From Spirochaetales bacterium (GTDB taxonomy: Bacteria > Spirochaetota > Spirochaetia > Treponematales > UBA12059), in assembly GCA_016928955.1 (NCBI GenBank), contig JAFGJV010000050.1:1-59388 (forward strand): a stretch of 59,388 nt of DNA, read 5' to 3'. Below the pieces are notes generated by a model. That model was not told the origin of the DNA, did no database searches, and was given only the letters and a program-made list of their open reading frames with translations. This document shows positions 53,873-59,388 of this stretch, one piece after another. The position numbers and the translations under genes are program-made. How positions within the stretch are numbered: position 1 is the first letter of the stretch; each line of letters opens with the position of its first letter.

Positions 53873-54184
53873 ATGATAGATACGCTGGAATACACAAGCG
53901 TTGACGGGACACGATCGTCGCCTTCCATCACCGTGTACGCCCTGTCCACCTGCGGGTTCTGCAAGCGCGCCATGTCCTTCCTCCAGGGTCATGGGTTCAG
54001 ATACCGCTACGTGTATGTCGACCTCATACCTCTGGACGTCAAAGCGGAGGTCAAAAAGGAGCTGAAGGAAAAATACAAGGCCGACGTGGCCTTTCCCTTC
54101 GTCACCATCGACGACCGCGACCACCTGGTCGGCTTTATCGAGGCTGACTGGAAACGCACCCTGGGCGTGACCGATGAAAACTAA
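53873..54184 (+). CDS. Glutaredoxin-like thiol-disulfide protein
   Basis: This 103-residue protein has the glutaredoxin fold: ITVYALSTCGFCKRAMSFLQGHGF (active site CGFC, about residues 27-30), a Pro-containing FPFVTIDD (cis-Pro loop) and DHLVGFIEADWKRTLG. AAAGGAG lies about 13 nt upstream of the ATG. The stop overlaps the start of an FTR-like gene by 11 bp. The two products are therefore probably a redox pair in which ferredoxin, not glutathione or NADPH, supplies electrons. Confidence 0.87.
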   Translation: MIDTLEYTSVDGTRSSPSITVYALSTCGFCKRAMSFLQGHGFRYRYVYVDLIPLDVKAEVKKELKEKYKADVAFPFVTIDDRDHLVGFIEADWKRTLGVTDEN

Positions 54185-54500
54185 GAGCACGGACGACGTA
54201 CGCAGCTTCACGACCATGGTCGCGAACAAACAGGGCTGGGTCCTCAATCCCGACGAGGAATTCACCGACAGCCTGGTTGACGGGCTTTGTGTCAACTGGA
54301 ACCGTTACGGCTACTTCCTGTGCCCCTGCCGCGACACGGAGGGAAGCAAGGAAGCCGACGAGTCGGTTATCTGCCCCTGCGTGTACGCCAGGAGCGACGT
54401 GGAGCGCTACGGCCACTGCTACTGCGCCCTCTTTCTTAGGCCGGACTTCGCGGCGGCCGGCGGGCAGCCCACCGGTATTCCGGACCGCCGCGGCAGCTAG
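54174..54500 (+). CDS. Ferredoxin-thioredoxin reductase catalytic-subunit-like protein
   Basis: This 108-residue iron-sulfur protein has the six cysteines of the FTR beta subunit in order: CPC (50-52), CPC (67-69) and CYC (82-84). In plant-type FTR four cysteines bind a [4Fe-4S] cluster and two form the active disulfide. The last motif is normally CHC, with a His important for the disulfide chemistry; here it is Tyr83, with His81 on the other side of Cys82. No FTR alpha subunit is visible. Overlap with the glutaredoxin-like gene suggests that protein is the substrate. Confidence 0.85.
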   Translation: MKTKSTDDVRSFTTMVANKQGWVLNPDEEFTDSLVDGLCVNWNRYGYFLCPCRDTEGSKEADESVICPCVYARSDVERYGHCYCALFLRPDFAAAGGQPTGIPDRRGS

Positions 54501-54526
54501 GATATCCCTGGCCCTCGCCCACGCCC

Positions 54527-54556
54527 TTGCCCCTCCATCATGGCGCAGGGTATCAT
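54527..54556 (+). promoter_or_regulatory. Predicted leaderless promoter of the cysteine desulfurase gene
   Basis: TTGCCC (54527-54532), an 18-nt spacer and TATCAT (54551-54556) end 7 nt before an in-frame GTG at 54564. The upstream ATG at 54540 lies inside the spacer, so it would not be on this transcript. Confidence 0.55.
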
Positions 54557-54563
54557 CCGCGGC

Positions 54564-55718
54564 GTGGACGGAATATACCTTGACTGGGCCGCTACGGCCC
54601 CGCCCTATCCTGACCTCAGCCGCGCCGCCGCGGAACTTGCCGTGGACTTGTTCGGCAACCCGTCCAGCGCTCACGCAGCGGGGCGGGCGGCCAAGACCGC
54701 CTTTGAAGAAGCCAGAAAGCGGCTGGCCAAAGCCCTGGGTTGCGCTCCCGGCCATGTCAAATTCACGTCAGGCGGCTCCGAGGCCAACGCCATTGTGCTG
54801 TTGTCCCTCGTCTACGCCGCGTCTGGCGGCTCTGTCGTCATATCGGCCATAGAGCACTCGGCCGTGTACGAGCAGGCCATGGTCCTGGAGCGTTTTGGCA
54901 TCCGGGTACGCGTGGTCAAACCGGGCCCCGCCGGCATCGTGAGGCCAGGGGACGTTGCTGACGCCGTTGACGCGGACACGCGCCTTGTGTCCATCATGGC
55001 CGTGAACAACGAGACGGGCGCCATACAGCCTATAGGGGACATCGTGAGCGCCGTCCGAGACGCGTCAAAGGGCTTCCGCAAGGCTCCTCTTGTGCATAGC
55101 GACGCCGTACAGGCCTTTGGCAAAATCGGATTCAAGCCGGCCGAGCTCTGCCTTGACGCCGCATCTATGAGCGCCCACAAGCTAGGCGGCCCGAGGGGTT
55201 CAGGCTGCCTCTATCTGGCCCGCGGCCTGGACGTGCTGGTTCGCGGCGGCGGGCAGGAGGATGGCATACGGCCGGGAACGCACAACCTGGCCGGAGCGTG
55301 GGCTTTCTCCCAAGCGGCCGAGCGCGCCTGCGCTGACCTGCCCGCGTCCCTTGAGAACGCGCGCTCCCTGGAGGCCCGCCTCTTGGACGGCCTCCGTTCA
55401 ATTCCCGGAGCGCGCGTCCTTCCCGATGGCCGCGTACCTGCGTCGACCGACTACAGCCCCTACATCGTGGGCGCTGCGTTTCCCGGCCTTGGCGGGGAAA
55501 CGTTGGCCAGGGTCCTGGACGACCAGGGCATATACGTGTCCACCGGCGCTGCCTGCTCGCACGCAAAAAAGGAACGCCGCGTTATGGATGCCATGGGCGT
55601 GGACAGGGACCTGTCTTTTTCGGCCGTGAGGATATCCACGGGCCGGGACAGCACGGCGGCGGATATAGACCGCTTCCTTGAGGCAGCTGAATCAGCCTAT
55701 CGTCGTTACAAAACCTGA
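54564..55718 (+). CDS. Cysteine desulfurase (IscS/NifS family)
   Basis: This 384-residue PLP enzyme removes sulfur from cysteine to form a persulfide. Visible features are FGNPSSAHAAGR, SGGSEANAIVLLSL, HSDAVQAFGKI, the PLP lysine in SAHKLGGPRGSGCLYL and the persulfide Cys in STGAACSHAKKE. I start at a GTG (54564) rather than the ATG eight codons upstream: the protein then begins MDGIYLDWAATAP, which matches the usual family N terminus, and a promoter ends 7 nt before it. thiI follows after a composite repeat, so this enzyme probably feeds ThiI. Confidence 0.88.
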   Translation: MDGIYLDWAATAPPYPDLSRAAAELAVDLFGNPSSAHAAGRAAKTAFEEARKRLAKALGCAPGHVKFTSGGSEANAIVLLSLVYAASGGSVVISAIEHSAVYEQAMVLERFGIRVRVVKPGPAGIVRPGDVADAVDADTRLVSIMAVNNETGAIQPIGDIVSAVRDASKGFRKAPLVHSDAVQAFGKIGFKPAELCLDAASMSAHKLGGPRGSGCLYLARGLDVLVRGGGQEDGIRPGTHNLAGAWAFSQAAERACADLPASLENARSLEARLLDGLRSIPGARVLPDGRVPASTDYSPYIVGAAFPGLGGETLARVLDDQGIYVSTGAACSHAKKERRVMDAMGVDRDLSFSAVRISTGRDSTAADIDRFLEAAESAYRRYKT

Positions 55719-55766
55719 GCAAGCATGGGCGGCCGCCTGGCCAGCCCGCCTGGGACACTGCCTATA

Positions 55767-55872
55767 GGGAGCCTCTAAAAACGCAGTTTTTAGAGGGTTA
55801 CCTTAGAAAAATCTGCGTTTTCAGCCGAAAACGCAAGGGACTTTTAAAAACCATGAGGTTTTAGAGGTCCTC
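55767..55872. repeat. Composite dispersed repeat, copy E (106 bp)
   Basis: This is an inverted match of copy B (27294-27399): palindrome, the near-palindromic GCGTTTTCAGCCGAAAACGC at 55815-55834, then a second palindrome ending TTTTAGAGGTCCTC. It lies 48 nt after the cysteine desulfurase stop and 48 nt before the thiI start. It could separate the two genes transcriptionally. Confidence 0.85.
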
Positions 55873-55920
55873 TATATGCATTGAGTATTCGAACATCCTG
55901 CAAGGCAATGGGAGACCACT

Positions 55921-57096
55921 GTGGATGCACTGTACCTCATCAAACTGGGCGAGATAGGCCTTAAGGAAGGCAACCGGGCCGCTTTCCAGGCCGCCTTGAA
56001 ACACGACATCAAACGGCGCCTGTCCGGGATCAAAACCGTGCTCGAGGTGAGGGATGGCCGCTATTACCTTGTCGTCGACCCTACCCATGCTCCCTTGGTC
56101 GAATATGTGCTATCCCGTACACCCGGCGTCAACGGTTGGGCCAGAGCGGAGCGGGCAGACAAGGATATGAGCGCCTTCGCGGCCATCGGCGTGGCCCTCA
56201 TGAAGGCCAAGGCCCAGAACGGGGCCAAAACCTTCAAGGTGGAAGCCAGGCGCTCGGATAAGGGCTTCCCGCTGGATTCTTACGGCATAGCGCGGGAATT
56301 GGGTGCCGTGGTGCTCGAGTCCGTGCCGTCCCTCCGGGTTGACGTACATCGTCCGGACGCAGTCCTCCACATTGAGGTGCGGGAAAAGGCCTATTTGTAT
56401 ACCGACGGCGAACCAGGCCCGCGCGGCCTGCCCGTAGGCTCCGGCGGCACGGGACTACTTTTACTGTCCGGCGGCATAGACAGCCCGGTAGCCGGTTGGA
56501 GGATGCTCAAGCGTGGCCTGGCCCTGGAAGCCCTTTACTTTAACGCCTACCCGTACACGTCCCGCGAGGCATGGGATAAGGTGCGCGACCTGGCTACCGT
56601 GCTGGCCAGGCATTCGGGCGGCATGGTTTTCCATACCGCGCCCTTTACCGACGTGCAGCTGGCCATCAAGACGGGGGCTCCGAGCGACCGCTCCACCCTG
56701 TACCTCCGGGCGTGCATGATGATGGCCGCCGACATGCTGGCCAAGCGACGGAGTCTCAATTCGCTCGTCACAGGAGAGAGCCTGGGTCAGGTGGCCAGCC
56801 AGACGGCGGAAAACATGCGCTTTACCGAGTCGTATACTGATATGGCCGTCCTGCGACCGCTTGCGGGCACTGACAAGGAAGACACGGTCCTGGAAGCCAA
56901 GGCCCTGGGCAGTTTTGACATATCCATACTGCCATACGAGGACTGCTGCGTGCTCTTCAGCCCCAAGCACCCGGTACTCAAGGCCCGTTTTGACGAGGAA
57001 AAGGCGGCGTTCGACGCTCTGAACCTCCGCCCCCTGGTGCAGGCCGCGGTGGACGCCGTGGAAACGGTCGCCTTACCCTTTAGCTTCCCGGCATAA
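55921..57096 (+). CDS. thiI: tRNA 4-thiouridine synthase ThiI
   Basis: This 391-residue enzyme adenylates U8 of tRNA and inserts sulfur, and in many bacteria it also serves thiamine thiazole synthesis. An N-terminal ferredoxin-like/THUMP region (residues 1-165) is followed by the PP-loop LLLSGGIDSPVAGWRML and the conserved Cys in DCCVLFSPKHP. The C-terminal rhodanese domain of the E. coli type is absent, as in most short ThiI proteins, so sulfur must come directly from a desulfurase such as the upstream gene. The start is GTG, with GGGAG about 6 nt upstream. Confidence 0.95.
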   Translation: MDALYLIKLGEIGLKEGNRAAFQAALKHDIKRRLSGIKTVLEVRDGRYYLVVDPTHAPLVEYVLSRTPGVNGWARAERADKDMSAFAAIGVALMKAKAQNGAKTFKVEARRSDKGFPLDSYGIARELGAVVLESVPSLRVDVHRPDAVLHIEVREKAYLYTDGEPGPRGLPVGSGGTGLLLLSGGIDSPVAGWRMLKRGLALEALYFNAYPYTSREAWDKVRDLATVLARHSGGMVFHTAPFTDVQLAIKTGAPSDRSTLYLRACMMMAADMLAKRRSLNSLVTGESLGQVASQTAENMRFTESYTDMAVLRPLAGTDKEDTVLEAKALGSFDISILPYEDCCVLFSPKHPVLKARFDEEKAAFDALNLRPLVQAAVDAVETVALPFSFPA

Positions 57097-57130
57097 AAAA
57101 CGCGGAACGGGCCATGTGCCGTTCCGCGTT
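57095..57130 (-). terminator. Intrinsic terminator of the thioredoxin gene
   Basis: A 12-bp perfect stem (AACGCGGAACGG at 57099-57110 with CCGTTCCGCGTT at 57119-57130) is followed on the minus strand by a run of six T. It lies between the convergent thiI and trxA stops and serves trxA best. On the plus strand there is no T-run. Confidence 0.85.
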
Positions 57131-57157
57131 CGTAGCGCCAGCTGACGATCGCGCCGC

Positions 57158-57517
57158 TCAGGCTACCACGTTGAGCACGTCGCCTATAATGCGCTCGAAT
57201 TCTTTCTCGGGCAGGGCGCCCATGGCCACACGGGGCTCGCCGTCGAGCGGAATGAACAAAAGTGTCGGTATGCTCTGTACCCCGAACATGCCGGCCAGCT
57301 CGGGCTGGTCCTCGGTATCCACCTTGTATACATGGAGCTTTCCGGAATACTTGGTGGCCAGTCTGTCCAGCACGGGCGCTACCATCTTGCAGGGACCGCA
57401 CCAATCGGCGTAAAAGTCCACGATGGCCGGCAGATCGCCACGGTATTTCCATTCCTTCTCGTTTTCATAGTCAAAGATTTTTTCCTTGAACGCTTCCAGA
57501 GTCAGATGCTCAGCCAT
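57158..57517 (-). CDS. trxA: Thioredoxin
   Basis: This 119-residue protein-disulfide reductant has the canonical active site WCGPCK (about residues 32-37, in VDFYADWCGPCKMVAPVLD), the cis-Pro loop SIPTLLFI and a C-terminal helix. I start at the ATG at 57517, which follows GGAGG; five in-frame codons upstream are unlikely. It is monocistronic, with its own terminator. It could be a second target for the FTR-like protein at 54174, but no NADPH-thioredoxin reductase gene is present here. Confidence 0.95.
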   Translation of the reverse strand: MAEHLTLEAFKEKIFDYENEKEWKYRGDLPAIVDFYADWCGPCKMVAPVLDRLATKYSGKLHVYKVDTEDQPELAGMFGVQSIPTLLFIPLDGEPRVAMGALPEKEFERIIGDVLNVVA

Positions 57518-57787
57518 AGATCCTCCATGCACCGCGCGTGTTCGTTGTCCGACCGCGCCTGTCGTTATTGCGGGCGTCCGTGCGGAAGCCCGGGCAGGCT
57601 GGAAGGCTTTGGAGTGTATCCTGTAGCCGCCATACCTGAAACAGTTCCTATTGATTCAGCCAAGGCTTTCTCGTCCCGGCCAGGAGGTAATATATTGTTT
57701 TTCATATATAAAATCCAGTCCCCCCTGGCATTCCGGCCAAGTTTAGTGCATGCTCAAGCCCTATGCCAGTAGCGGGAAGGAGAGTTC

Positions 57788-58174
57788 ATGACGCCGGGCA
57801 AGGACATCTTTGACAAAACCGTTGAGGAATGGCAGAACGAGCGGGCCATACTCAATGACATTGTGTTGGACAACGCGAATTTGGAGACAAAACGCTTTTT
57901 CAGCCTGGATTCGCAGACATACCGGGCAGGCGCCCTGGACGCGCGTACCAAGGAACTGCTGGGACTGGTTGCCAGCATGGTGCTCCGCTGCGACGATTGC
58001 ATCCTCTACCATACCATCAGGTGCAGGGAAGAAGGGGTAACGTCCGACCAGTACAAGGAAGCCTGCACGGTTGCCCTGGTCGTGGGCGGATCGATTGTTA
58101 TACCCCATCTACGAAGGGCCATGGCGCGTTGGACCGAGCTCGACGATTCTCCTGGCTCGGCATCCGGGCGATAA
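57788..58174 (+). CDS. AhpD/carboxymuconolactone-decarboxylase-like protein
   Basis: This 128-residue helical protein has the AhpD-type core: TKELLGLVASMVLRCDDCILYHTIRCREEG, with a CxxC pair (CDDC) and a nearby His, followed by EACTVALVVGGSIVIPHLRRA. Such proteins act as alkyl-hydroperoxidase partners or small thiol peroxidases; true decarboxylase activity is unlikely. GGGAAGGAG precedes the ATG. The upstream 250 nt is AT-rich around 57690-57715 but I cannot assign a convincing promoter. A 12-bp hairpin follows the stop codon. Confidence 0.85.
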   Translation: MTPGKDIFDKTVEEWQNERAILNDIVLDNANLETKRFFSLDSQTYRAGALDARTKELLGLVASMVLRCDDCILYHTIRCREEGVTSDQYKEACTVALVVGGSIVIPHLRRAMARWTELDDSPGSASGR

Positions 58175-58176
58175 CT

Positions 58177-58211
58177 GGCTGCTGACAAAACCGCTTGCCT
58201 TGTCAGCAGCC
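58177..58211 (+). terminator. Hairpin after the AhpD-like gene
   Basis: A 12-bp perfect stem (GGCTGCTGACAA at 58177-58188 with TTGTCAGCAGCC at 58200-58211) begins 3 nt after the stop codon. There is only a weak T content afterwards, so termination may be incomplete; a stronger terminator lies at 58408. Confidence 0.6.
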
Positions 58212-58243
58212 TGTTAAGAAGCCTCAAAATATTGTTGGTAGAA

Positions 58244-58380
58244 CCAATTTCAAAAGTCTATTACTTCTGAAATTGGCTTTGCGATTGCTCGCGGTTGTTT
58301 GCATATTTCTCAACCGCTACGCAAATCACGTCTCAATATGTAGCTCCTTCAAAACTCGTCCGACTTTTGAAAGAGCCTCG
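58244..58380 (+). repeat. 137-bp three-hairpin element, copy F2
   Basis: This is the inverted partner of 27407-27543, equal in length with 8 mismatches. Terminal stem CCAATTTCA (58244-58252) with TGAAATTGG (58268-58276), a central GCGGTTG/CAACCGC stem, and a second terminal stem ending CTTTTGAAAGAGC are visible. It lies in the 361-nt non-coding stretch 58175-58535, which otherwise holds two terminator hairpins and a degenerate palindromic repeat. Confidence 0.85.
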
Positions 58381-58407
58381 GTTTGTTGAGCTTTCTTATG
58401 CAAAAGA

Positions 58408-58439
58408 GGCCGTCGGGTACCTGCCCGGCGGCCTTTTTT
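58408..58439 (+). terminator. Intrinsic terminator between the AhpD-like gene and the beta-barrel-like gene
   Basis: A 10-bp stem with one wobble pair (GGCCGTCGGG at 58408-58417 with CCCGGCGGCC at 58424-58433) is followed by six T on the plus strand. It is preceded by CAAAAGA, giving a shorter T-run on the minus strand. It can therefore serve both convergent genes. Confidence 0.85.
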
Positions 58440-58459
58440 ATCAAGCTGTCGAAAACGCG

Positions 58460-58499
58460 GGGAGCCTCTCATACCCAAGGGGGTAGTAGCGGTTCCCTT
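58460..58499. repeat. Degenerate copy G of the dispersed palindromic repeat
   Basis: GGGAGCCTCT at the left and GGTTCCCTT at the right match the ends of the family, but the interior (ATACCCAAGGGGGTAGTAG) has diverged. It lies 37 nt downstream of the minus-strand gene's stop codon. Confidence 0.5.
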
Positions 58500-58535
58500 A
58501 AGCCTTTGGACAGCCTGGTCAGTCTGTCCTTGCCG

Positions 58536-59003
58536 TCAGAACCAGAATCTGAGCCCGAAGGCCCCCTGTACGCCAAAAGCGGGAAAGCGTATGGGATCCC
58601 CGAATTCAGCGGCAAGCGTCGGGGCAATCTCCAAAAATAGCTCCAGGTTTTTGATGGGAAACACATTGAGGCCTATAGGAAGGCGGCCGCCCAGAAGGAG
58701 GTTCTGCGCGTAGCCCAGGTAGAAACCGAGGCCAATGTAGTAGTTGAAAAAGGAGAACAGGTTGTCGTTGGCCATCCACCAGTCGGCGGTAAACCCAAAA
58801 GCCGTCTGCGCTTCCCCGAGGGTAAAGCCGACGCCCATGAGGAAGGGCAGCTCGCTGAGCTTGAGCGAGAGCATGACGTTGGATCCTGGCAGCCCGTTCA
58901 GGGGCTGAAGGCCAAAGGCGGCGCCTATGCCCAAGCCAAAGCTCGAGGGCACCGCTACGAGAAGTATCAGTGCCAGCGCGATAATAATGGTACGCGTTCT
59001 CAT
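58536..59003 (-). CDS. Small exported beta-barrel-like protein
   Basis: This 155-residue protein has a signal peptide (about residues 1-23, IIIALALILLVAVPSSFG). The mature part alternates glycine and aromatic residues in amphipathic strands (LGIGAAFGLQPL, AFGFTADWWMAN, FFNYYIGLGFYLGYAQNLLLGGRLPIGLNVFP) and ends in a phenylalanine (GLRFWF), the usual C-terminal signal of outer-membrane barrels. It resembles the spirochaete BAPKO_0422-type small barrel family, but I cannot confirm the assignment without a search. GGAGG precedes the ATG. Confidence 0.7.
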   Translation of the reverse strand: MRTRTIIIALALILLVAVPSSFGLGIGAAFGLQPLNGLPGSNVMLSLKLSELPFLMGVGFTLGEAQTAFGFTADWWMANDNLFSFFNYYIGLGFYLGYAQNLLLGGRLPIGLNVFPIKNLELFLEIAPTLAAEFGDPIRFPAFGVQGAFGLRFWF

Positions 59004-59137
59004 ACAACCTCCAAAATTATGCTATGCGAAAGACTTGTGGTATCGCGTCCACCACCCGGAACGGTTGCGGACGTAGTCCCATACTCGGCCACTGCGCGCT
59101 CTTGGTCAAGCCGCGTTCTTGCCGTTCATTGTCCTAA

Positions 59138-59166
59138 TTTGTAGCGCTCTCAGGTGTAGATTTCAA
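59138..59166 (-). promoter_or_regulatory. Candidate promoter of the beta-barrel-like gene
   Basis: On the minus strand TTGAAA (59161-59166), a 17-nt spacer and TACAAA (59138-59143) lie about 135 nt before the ATG. An AT-rich tract (59167-59215) directly upstream could act as an UP element. Confidence 0.5.
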
Positions 59167-59212
59167 GACATTTTATATTTTTTGTTGTATTTTTCCACAA
59201 AAAAGTAAATCC

Positions 59213-59388
59213 AAACCCCGCGAACCGTTTGTGCGTATCCCCACTGGAATACTTCCTGGCACGGGGTTTTCATATTCCCGCCTGGGATTCATACGCACGT
59301 GCGCTTTGCCGCCTTCCTGGCGGCTCGCTCCGGGCCGCGCTCGCGGCTCCGGCGCATCCCTGCGCCGGCCTCATTCAGTCGCGCTCGC
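59213..59388. other. Non-coding end of window rich in inverted repeats
   Basis: I see no gene after 59003 up to the window edge. Inverted repeats occur as AAACCCCG/CGGGGTTT (59213-59269) and GTGCGTAT/ATACGCAC (59231-59298). Three consecutive GC hairpins follow: GCCGCC/GGCGGC (59308-59324), GCCGCG/CGCGGC (59334-59347) and CCGGCGCA/TGCGCCGG (59349-59368). This could be the edge of a repeat element or a structured leader of a gene beyond the window. Confidence 0.5.

Noticed and set aside
57600-57787. A reliable promoter for the AhpD-like gene
   Set aside because: Several TATA-like words lie in the AT-rich stretch, but none has a -35 partner at 16-18 nt, so I did not annotate one.

Overview
The window looks like a chromosomal segment of a GC-rich, anaerobic, motile spirochaete (Spirochaetales, Treponema-like). 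The main evidence is a tandem pair of flagellar sheath (FlaA) genes beside a class II aldolase, a stand-alone FliG paralogue with a long N-terminal extension, a DUF115/Maf-type protein, and a trimeric [FeFe]-hydrogenase locus. I cannot name the species. The 45 genes are tightly packed, and I see no rRNA, tRNA, CRISPR array, transposase or phage gene, so this is mostly core genome.

Layout. 1-5 kb: aldolase (minus), a lipoprotein, flaA-flaA and a cyclic-nucleotide-sensing histidine kinase. 5-9.4 kb: clpB-tatD, a DUF3783 protein and argR. 9.5-15.3 kb: purB-guaB-purA-guaA, all four enzymes around the IMP branch point. 15.4-27.2 kb: an acyltransferase-like protein with an altered active site, a DMT transporter, the pbpC/alpha-2-macroglobulin pair, adk and a NadD-like protein. 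27.8-33.3 kb: a three-gene hydrogenase operon whose middle subunit fuses NuoF to a GltD/NfnB-type NADPH module. 33.4-40.2 kb: mocR(pdxR-like)-uvrB-GNAT-XRE-lipoprotein on the minus strand, divergent from pdxS across a repeat-rich operator. 40.2-52.3 kb: htrA, a phospholipase-C-like protein, fliG, a cobalamin adenosyltransferase, a TPR-GAF-GGDEF cyclase, a PPIase, the DUF115 protein and lepA. 52.3-59 kb: class II photolyase, glutaredoxin plus an FTR-like protein, cysteine desulfurase and thiI (thiolation), thioredoxin, an AhpD-like protein and a small beta-barrel-like protein.

Three signals cut across the gene list. (1) Nine genes without a Shine-Dalgarno sequence have a sigma70-like promoter whose -10 box ends only 5-8 nt before the start codon, which predicts leaderless transcripts. 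The pattern also decides two start codons. (2) A family of palindromic dispersed repeats built on CTCTAAAAACTGCAGTTTTTAGAG sits at gene ends. It occurs as single palindromes and as a 106-bp composite, and a separate 137-bp three-hairpin element is present in two inverted copies about 30.8 kb apart. (3) The AUA isoleucine codon is used often while AUU is avoided, even in the presumably highly expressed flaA genes, which is unusual for such GC-rich DNA.

Functional threads are motility (FlaA, FliG, DUF115), H2/NAD(P)H/ferredoxin redox balance, thiol and sulfur-transfer chemistry (Grx/FTR, Trx, cysteine desulfurase/ThiI), envelope defence (PbpC/A2M, HtrA, PPIase) and nucleotide interconversion.
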